From the NCBI GenBank assembly GCA_044351685.1, contig JBILFK010000056.1, positions 1-9,033 of the forward strand: a stretch of 9,033 nt of DNA, in the 5' to 3' direction. Shown here piece by piece: positions 4,475 to 9,033 of this stretch. Positions within the stretch are counted from its first letter, which is position 1; each line of letters opens with the position of its first letter. A program made the translations under genes and the position numbers. The notes under the pieces are model-generated. The model did no database searches, was not told where the DNA came from, and saw only the letters and a list, made by a program, of their open reading frames with translations. Source of the stretch: JALHRI01 sp044351685. GTDB taxonomy: Bacteria; Pseudomonadota; Alphaproteobacteria; Rickettsiales; UBA3002.

Positions 4475-6292
4475 ATGAAAAAAATACTGAGTGTTTTTGG
4501 TGTGATGTTGGCGCTTATTGTGTCGCCCATGAGCGCGGTTGCGCAACCCGCATGGCAACACGCGATCAGCTTATACGGCACCCCCAAATACCCCAAAGGC
4601 TTCCGGTATTTTGATTATGTGAACCCGAATGCGCCGAAGGGCGGCACGCTGAAGCTGGCTTCGCTTGCCTCGTTTGATTCGGTGAACCCGTATATCTTGA
4701 AAGGCCTTTCCGCGCCGGGCTTAAGCAATATTTACGAATCGCTGATGGAAGCCTCGTACGATGAGCCGCAAACCTATTATGGCGTGATTGCCGAAGCCGT
4801 GCGCATTGATATGGCTAACCGCGTAATGGATGTGCGCATTAACCGCAAAGCCCGCTTTGAAGATGGCGAACCGATTACCCCCGAAGATGTGGTGTTTAGC
4901 CTGAAGACATTCAAAACCAAAGGCCACCCGATTTATAAAATTCTCTACAAAGAAATTCGCAAGGCAGAAGCCATTGACGCGCATACGGTGCGGTTTTATT
5001 TTTCCAAAGCCGAGCACCGCGAATTGCCGCTAATTGTGGCAGGCATGAGCGTGTTGCCCAAACATTTTTACGATAAGGTGCCGTTTGAAAAAACCTCGCT
5101 GATTAAGCCCGTGGGTAATGGCCCATACCGCGTGAGTGAGATTGTTGCGGGGCGCTCGATTACGTACGAGCGTATCCCTGATTGGTGGGGCGATAGCCTG
5201 CCGAATATGCGGGGGCGCTACAATTTTGATAAAATCACCATCGATGTGTATCGCGACGATGTGGTAGCGGTTGAAGCGATTAAATCCGGGCAAATTGACT
5301 ATTACGAGGAATATATCGCCCGCAATTTTGCCACCGCCTATAATATTCCGGCGCTGGCGCGTGGCGATTTAATCAAGGCTAAAATCGAGCATAAAATACC
5401 GCGCGGCATGCAGGCCTTTATTTTCAATTTACGCCGCGACAAATTTGCCGATGCGCGCGTGCGCGAGGCCATTGGCCTGACCATGGATTTTGAGTGGATG
5501 AATAAAAAACTGTTCTACGATGCCTATCTGCGTTCGCGCAGTTTTTTTGGCGCCACACCATTTGAGGCCAAAGGCACGCCCGAAGGCGCAGAACTGGCGC
5601 TGCTTGCGACGCACCGTAGTGAGTTATCAGAAGCGTTGTTTGAAAAGGAATTTGCCGCCCCCGCCACCGATGGCAGCGGCTATGCCCGCGGTAACCTTGA
5701 AAAAGCCCAGAAGCTTCTGGATGAAGCTGGCTGGGTGATGCGCGATGGGGTGCGGGTGAACGAAAAAACCGGTGAAGCGCTGACGTTGGAATTTTTAATG
5801 TCGCAGCGTACGTTCGAGCGCGTGGTGGCGATTATGCGCAAAAATCTGGCCAAGCTGGGCATTGATTCGGCGTTTCGCTATGTCGATAGTTCGCAATATC
5901 AAAAACGCCTCGATGCGCGCGATTTCGATATGGTGTCGATCTGGTGGAATCAGGGCACGCATTATCCCGGTGCCGAGCAAATCACTTTCTGGCATTCTTC
6001 GCAGGCCGATGTGGCTGGCAGCCAGAATCTGGCGGGGCTGAAAAACCCGCTCATCGATAGCATACTGAAGCGCATCGCTAAAGCCCACGACCTGAACGAC
6101 CTGACGCCTGCCGCCCGTGCGCTCGATCGGGTGCTGCAGTGGGGCTATTATGTAATACCGCACTGGTATCTCAATAGCTGGCGGGTGATTTATTGGAATA
6201 AATTTGGCAGGCCAGCCGTGACGCCCGATTATAATATCGGCATTGAAACCTGGTGGATGAAATCTGCCGAAACCGCAGGAAAGAAGCGCTGA
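4475..6292 (+). CDS. yejA: Periplasmic peptide-binding protein of a Yej-type ABC importer
   Basis: The 605-residue protein is a family 5 solute-binding protein (SBP_bac_5), close in length to E. coli YejA. A Sec signal peptide covers residues 1-23: a KK start, a hydrophobic core, then AVA before Q24. The mature start shows the YejA-type sequence GFRYFDYVNPNAPKGGTLKL and then SFDSVNPY, where the peptide-binding fold begins. Later landmarks include EDGEPITPEDVVFSLKTFK, KPVGNGPYRVSEIV and the WWNQG segment near the C-terminal third. No lipobox is present, so it should be a free periplasmic protein. It would bind oligopeptides, or peptidoglycan-derived peptides as reported for alphaproteobacterial relatives, and pass them to the YejB/YejE channel. 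The gene is first in the operon. The ribosome binding site is weak (AGGT seven bases upstream). The stop overlaps the yejB ATG by one base. Confidence 0.92.
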   Translation: MKKILSVFGVMLALIVSPMSAVAQPAWQHAISLYGTPKYPKGFRYFDYVNPNAPKGGTLKLASLASFDSVNPYILKGLSAPGLSNIYESLMEASYDEPQTYYGVIAEAVRIDMANRVMDVRINRKARFEDGEPITPEDVVFSLKTFKTKGHPIYKILYKEIRKAEAIDAHTVRFYFSKAEHRELPLIVAGMSVLPKHFYDKVPFEKTSLIKPVGNGPYRVSEIVAGRSITYERIPDWWGDSLPNMRGRYNFDKITIDVYRDDVVAVEAIKSGQIDYYEEYIARNFATAYNIPALARGDLIKAKIEHKIPRGMQAFIFNLRRDKFADARVREAIGLTMDFEWMNKKLFYDAYLRSRSFFGATPFEAKGTPEGAELALLATHRSELSEALFEKEFAAPATDGSGYARGNLEKAQKLLDEAGWVMRDGVRVNEKTGEALTLEFLMSQRTFERVVAIMRKNLAKLGIDSAFRYVDSSQYQKRLDARDFDMVSIWWNQGTHYPGAEQITFWHSSQADVAGSQNLAGLKNPLIDSILKRIAKAHDLNDLTPAARALDRVLQWGYYVIPHWYLNSWRVIYWNKFGRPAVTPDYNIGIETWWMKSAETAGKKR

Positions 6293-7401
6293 TGCTGGCC
6301 TATATTTTGCGCCGTCTGTTGCTGATTTTACCAACCTTGCTTGGTATTTTGATCATCAATTTTGCCATTGTGCAGGCCGCACCCGGCGGCCCGGTTGAAA
6401 ATTTAGTGGCGCAAATTACTGCGCCCGGCTCGCATGGCGGCGCCAATGAACGCTTAGGTGGGCCTAGCACCGATTTTGGTGGCGCCACACAAGGCGGCGT
6501 GCAGCAGGCGCAGCAAGTGGGTGGTTATCGTGGCGCGGTGGGCATTGACCCAGAATTGCTAGCCGACATTAAAAAACAATATGGTTTTGATAAGCCGGTG
6601 GGTGAGCGTTTTATGAAAATGCTGACCGATTACGCGCAGTTCGATTTTGGCCAGAGTTTTTTCCGCGATCGCGCGGTGATTGATCTGATTGTCGAAAAAA
6701 TTCCTGTATCGATTTCGCTGGGCCTATGGACCACGCTGATTGTCTATTTAATCTCGATTCCGCTCGGCATCAAAAAGGCCGTGCGCGATGGCACGCGCTT
6801 TGATGGCTGGACAAGTTTCGTGGTGGTAGTTGGGCAGGCCGTGCCAGCGTTTTTATTCGCCATTTTACTGCTGATTGTGTTTGCGGGCGGCAGTTATTTT
6901 CAATGGTTTCCGCTGCGCGGATTAACTTCGGATGATTTTGACAGTTTAAGCTGGCCCATGAAAATTGCCGATTATTTCTGGCATATTGCACTGCCGGTGT
7001 TTGCGATGGTGATTGGTGGTTTTGCTTCGCTTACCCTGCTTACCAAAAACTCATTCATCGAAGAAATTAGTAAGCATTATGTGCTGACTGCGCGCGCCAA
7101 AGGCCTTACCGAAAACCGTGTGCTTTACGGCCACGTATTCCGCAACGCCATGTTGATTGTGATTGCCGGCATTCCCTCGGCGATTATTGGAGTGATCTTT
7201 ACTTCATCGCTGCTGATTGAAGTGATTTTTTCGCTCGATGGCTTGGGTTTGCTTGGGTTTGAAGCGGCGCTGACGCGGGATTATCCGGTCATGTTTGGCA
7301 CGTTATTTATTTTCACGCTGGTGGGGCTGGCCATGAAACTACTCGGCGATATCATGTATGTGCTCGTGGATCCGCGCATTGATTTTGAGAAACGCGCATG
7401 A
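6292..7401 (+). CDS. yejB: Inner-membrane permease of the Yej peptide importer
   Basis: The 369-residue protein is a DppB/OppB-type permease (BPD_transp_1). It starts with a cytoplasmic RR and a first membrane helix at about residues 8-30. Further helices lie at about 138-162, 172-199, 231-252, 286-312 and 333-357. The EAA loop that docks on the ATPase is at about 260-293, with the core TARAKGLTENRVLYGHVFRN. Between the first helix and the transmembrane core is a long extracytoplasmic region; residues about 42-83 are rich in Gly and Gln and look like low-complexity linker. I chose the ATG at 6292, which overlaps the yejA stop as TGATG and has an AGGAAAG upstream. The same frame stays open 39 bases farther into yejA (an ATG at 6253), but that extension is hydrophilic and without a ribosome binding site. 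Length agrees with E. coli YejB (about 364). Confidence 0.93.
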   Translation: MLAYILRRLLLILPTLLGILIINFAIVQAAPGGPVENLVAQITAPGSHGGANERLGGPSTDFGGATQGGVQQAQQVGGYRGAVGIDPELLADIKKQYGFDKPVGERFMKMLTDYAQFDFGQSFFRDRAVIDLIVEKIPVSISLGLWTTLIVYLISIPLGIKKAVRDGTRFDGWTSFVVVVGQAVPAFLFAILLLIVFAGGSYFQWFPLRGLTSDDFDSLSWPMKIADYFWHIALPVFAMVIGGFASLTLLTKNSFIEEISKHYVLTARAKGLTENRVLYGHVFRNAMLIVIAGIPSAIIGVIFTSSLLIEVIFSLDGLGLLGFEAALTRDYPVMFGTLFIFTLVGLAMKLLGDIMYVLVDPRIDFEKRA

Positions 7402-8444
7402 GCTGGTTTGCACGCAATCCCATTGCCAAACGCAGGCTCGATACTTTTAAGGCCAACCGCCGCGGCTACGTGGCGTTTTGGATATTGTGCGTGCTGTTTT
7501 TTGTCAGTATTTTTGCCGAATTCATTGCCAATGATCAGCCTATTTTGGTTAAATATAAGGGTGAATATTTATTTCCGGTGTTTGTTACTTACGTTGAAAA
7601 AGACACGTTCGGTGGTGTGATGGAAAGCGAAGCCGATTACACCGACCCCTGGGTGATCGCGGAAATCAATGCCCATGGCTGGATGCTCCGACCGCCCATT
7701 CCGTTTGATTACCAGACAATTAACTTTGAAGTTGCCCGCGCCCCCTCGCCGCCCGATTTTACCAATTTGCTTGGCACCGATGATCAGGCGCGTGATGTGT
7801 TGGCGCGTGCCATTTACGGGTTTCGCCTTTCGATGTTCTTCTCACTGATTTTAGTGGGAGTCTCAAGCATTATTGGCGTGACGCTGGGCGCGCTTCAGGG
7901 CTATTTTGGCGGCACGCTCGATTTACTGATGCAGCGTTTTATTGAAATGTGGCACGGTATTCCGGTGCTGTTTCTGCTGATCATTCTTTCGTCGGTGGTG
8001 GTGCCAAATTTCTGGTGGGTGTTGTGCCTGATGCTGTGTTTTACGTGGATGTCGCTGGTGGATCTGGTGCGCGCTGAATTTTTGCGTGCCCGCAATTTCG
8101 ATTATGTGCGCGCCGCCAAAGCGTTGGGTGTGCGCGAGCGGGTGATTATTTTCCGGCATGTGCTGCCCAATGCGCTGGTGTCGGTGTTTACCTATGTGCC
8201 GTTTATGCTGGTGGGCGCGATCGGCACGCTGGCATCGCTTGACTTTTTGGGGTTTGGTTTGCCTTCGGGTTCGCCAAGCTTAGGCGAATTATTGCAGCAG
8301 GGCAAAAACAACCCGCAATCGCCGTGGCTGGGGCTTACCGGGTTTTTTGTGCTGTCGCTGGTGCTGAGTCTGGTGCTGTTTATTGGCGAAGCGGTGCGCG
8401 ATGCCTTTAACCCACGCAAAATTTTCACGCGGGGTGAGCGATGA
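7398..8444 (+). CDS. yejE: Second inner-membrane permease of the Yej peptide importer
   Basis: The 348-residue protein is a DppC/OppC-type permease, the partner of YejB. It has a basic cytoplasmic N-terminus, a first membrane helix at about residues 24-44, and a YejE-type periplasmic stretch at about 45-120 with Pro-rich turns. The motif LGTDDQARDVLARAIYG at 125-141 precedes the transmembrane core, as in DppC proteins. Core helices are at about 145-170, 187-215, 260-288 and 311-333. The EAA loop is at about 236-259 (YVRAAKALGVRERVIIFRHV). The protein completes the heterodimeric channel. Its ATG overlaps the yejB stop by four bases (ATGA), and its own stop overlaps the yejF ATG the same way, so the three are translated from one mRNA and probably coupled. 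Length fits E. coli YejE (about 341). Confidence 0.93.
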   Translation: MSWFARNPIAKRRLDTFKANRRGYVAFWILCVLFFVSIFAEFIANDQPILVKYKGEYLFPVFVTYVEKDTFGGVMESEADYTDPWVIAEINAHGWMLRPPIPFDYQTINFEVARAPSPPDFTNLLGTDDQARDVLARAIYGFRLSMFFSLILVGVSSIIGVTLGALQGYFGGTLDLLMQRFIEMWHGIPVLFLLIILSSVVVPNFWWVLCLMLCFTWMSLVDLVRAEFLRARNFDYVRAAKALGVRERVIIFRHVLPNALVSVFTYVPFMLVGAIGTLASLDFLGFGLPSGSPSLGELLQQGKNNPQSPWLGLTGFFVLSLVLSLVLFIGEAVRDAFNPRKIFTRGER

Positions 8445-9033
8445 GCATTCTGCAACTCGAACAGCTTTCGCTGACCTTTGGCAAGGGTGATGGCGCCACG
8501 AACGCCGTAAAAGCCGCCAGTTTCGCCATTGAAAAAGGCGAAATGCTGGCGCTGGTGGGTGAATCCGGTTCGGGCAAATCGCTGAGTGCGCTTTCGGTGC
8601 TGGGGTTGCAACCGCAGGAAGCCCGCATTGAAGGCAATATCACCTATAACGGTGTGCCGATTTTAAAGCAGGGAGTGTTCGATGCAGCAAAGCTCGCCAC
8701 CCTGCGCGGCAACCGCATCGGTATGATTTTTCAGGAACCGATGACCGCGCTGAACCCGCTGCATGTGATTGGCAGGCAACTGGTAGAATCGTATCGCTGG
8801 CACAACGATGTTTCGCACGAGCAGGTGCAAAAGCGCGCCACCGAGCTGATGGCGCAGGTAGGCCTAAGCCATATGGCCTCGCGCATGGATAACACCTACC
8901 CGCACGAGCTTTCCGGCGGCGAACGCCAGCGACTGATGATCGGTATGGCCATCGCCAACGACCCGGATGTATTGATTGCCGATGAACCAACCACCGCACT
9001 GGATGTAACCCTGCAAATCCAGATTTTAAAGCT
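8441..9033 (+). CDS. yejF: ATPase of the Yej peptide importer, C-terminus cut by window edge
   Basis: The first 197 residues are the start of an ABC ATPase of the oligopeptide/nickel (DppD/DppF) class. Walker A is GESGSGKS at 40-47. The Q-loop is MIFQEPMTALNP, with Q98. The signature LSGGERQR is at 157-164. Walker B is VLIADEPTTALD at 177-188. All motifs are intact. Full-length YejF proteins carry two such domains in one chain of about 530 residues, so the second domain is expected just beyond the right edge. The ATG forms an ATGA overlap with the yejE stop, and the upstream GGGGTGAG could act as ribosome binding site. It supplies the energy for peptide import through YejB/YejE. A single-domain version cannot be excluded from the visible part, but the operon context favours YejF. 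Confidence 0.92.
   Translation, partial: MSILQLEQLSLTFGKGDGATNAVKAASFAIEKGEMLALVGESGSGKSLSALSVLGLQPQEARIEGNITYNGVPILKQGVFDAAKLATLRGNRIGMIFQEPMTALNPLHVIGRQLVESYRWHNDVSHEQVQKRATELMAQVGLSHMASRMDNTYPHELSGGERQRLMIGMAIANDPDVLIADEPTTALDVTLQIQILK

Noticed and set aside
6253..6291. Upstream start for yejB
   Set aside because: It would add 13 hydrophilic residues before the natural membrane start and lies deep in yejA without a ribosome binding site; the TGATG overlap at 6290-6294 is a better start.
5795..6334. 179-codon minus-strand frame
   Set aside because: It is the antisense shadow of yejA and the yejB start, with no family signature.

Overview
The window joins two unrelated blocks. Bases 1 to about 3493 are the right-hand end of an integrated mobile element. 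Bases from about 3494 to 9033 look like ordinary chromosome. The host is most likely a Gram-negative proteobacterium, and an alphaproteobacterium is my best guess. This rests on a complete yejABEF-type peptide ABC transporter operon, a prepilin-like protein and moderate GC content. I cannot name a genus.

The mobile element reads entirely on the minus strand, away from its boundary. At the boundary is a 45-base 3' fragment of a tRNA gene (3449-3493, plus strand). It runs from a CCT (arginine) anticodon loop through a good T-arm to an encoded CCA, but its 5' half is missing. That is the usual footprint of a tyrosine recombinase that inserts in the 3' half of a tRNA gene. The intact tRNA should lie at the other end of the element, left of this window. 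Next to it, 3297-3338 holds three exact copies of a 9-mer at 11 and 22 bp spacing, probable arm-type integrase sites, followed by a cluster of inverted repeats. Then come a 407-residue integrase with all six catalytic residues, an untranslated stretch of about 200 bp with hairpins, a 99-residue AlpA/excisionase-type helix-turn-helix protein, and the first 522 residues of a primase plus VapE-type ATPase that runs off the left edge. The start of the primase overlaps the end of the alpA-like gene. An integrase, AlpA and primase-helicase series beside a tRNA attachment site is the layout of phage satellites (PICI-like or P4-like) and similar integrative elements. The part that would show which kind is outside the window.

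The chromosomal block starts with a short spacer holding a 17-base hairpin. Next is a lone minus-strand prepilin-like gene (3576-4361), whose best promoter match sits so close to the ATG that the mRNA may be leaderless. A 113 bp divergent intergenic region separates it from the plus-strand operon yejA-yejB-yejE-yejF: a periplasmic peptide-binding protein, two inner-membrane permeases and a double-ABC ATPase cut by the right edge. Each start codon in this operon overlaps the previous stop, so translation is probably coupled. Together they would import oligopeptides or, as shown for some alphaproteobacterial relatives, peptidoglycan-derived peptides.

The most interesting material is in the element: the attachment junction, the helically phased repeats, the structured int-alpA spacer, and the primase/VapE protein with a variant Walker A loop.
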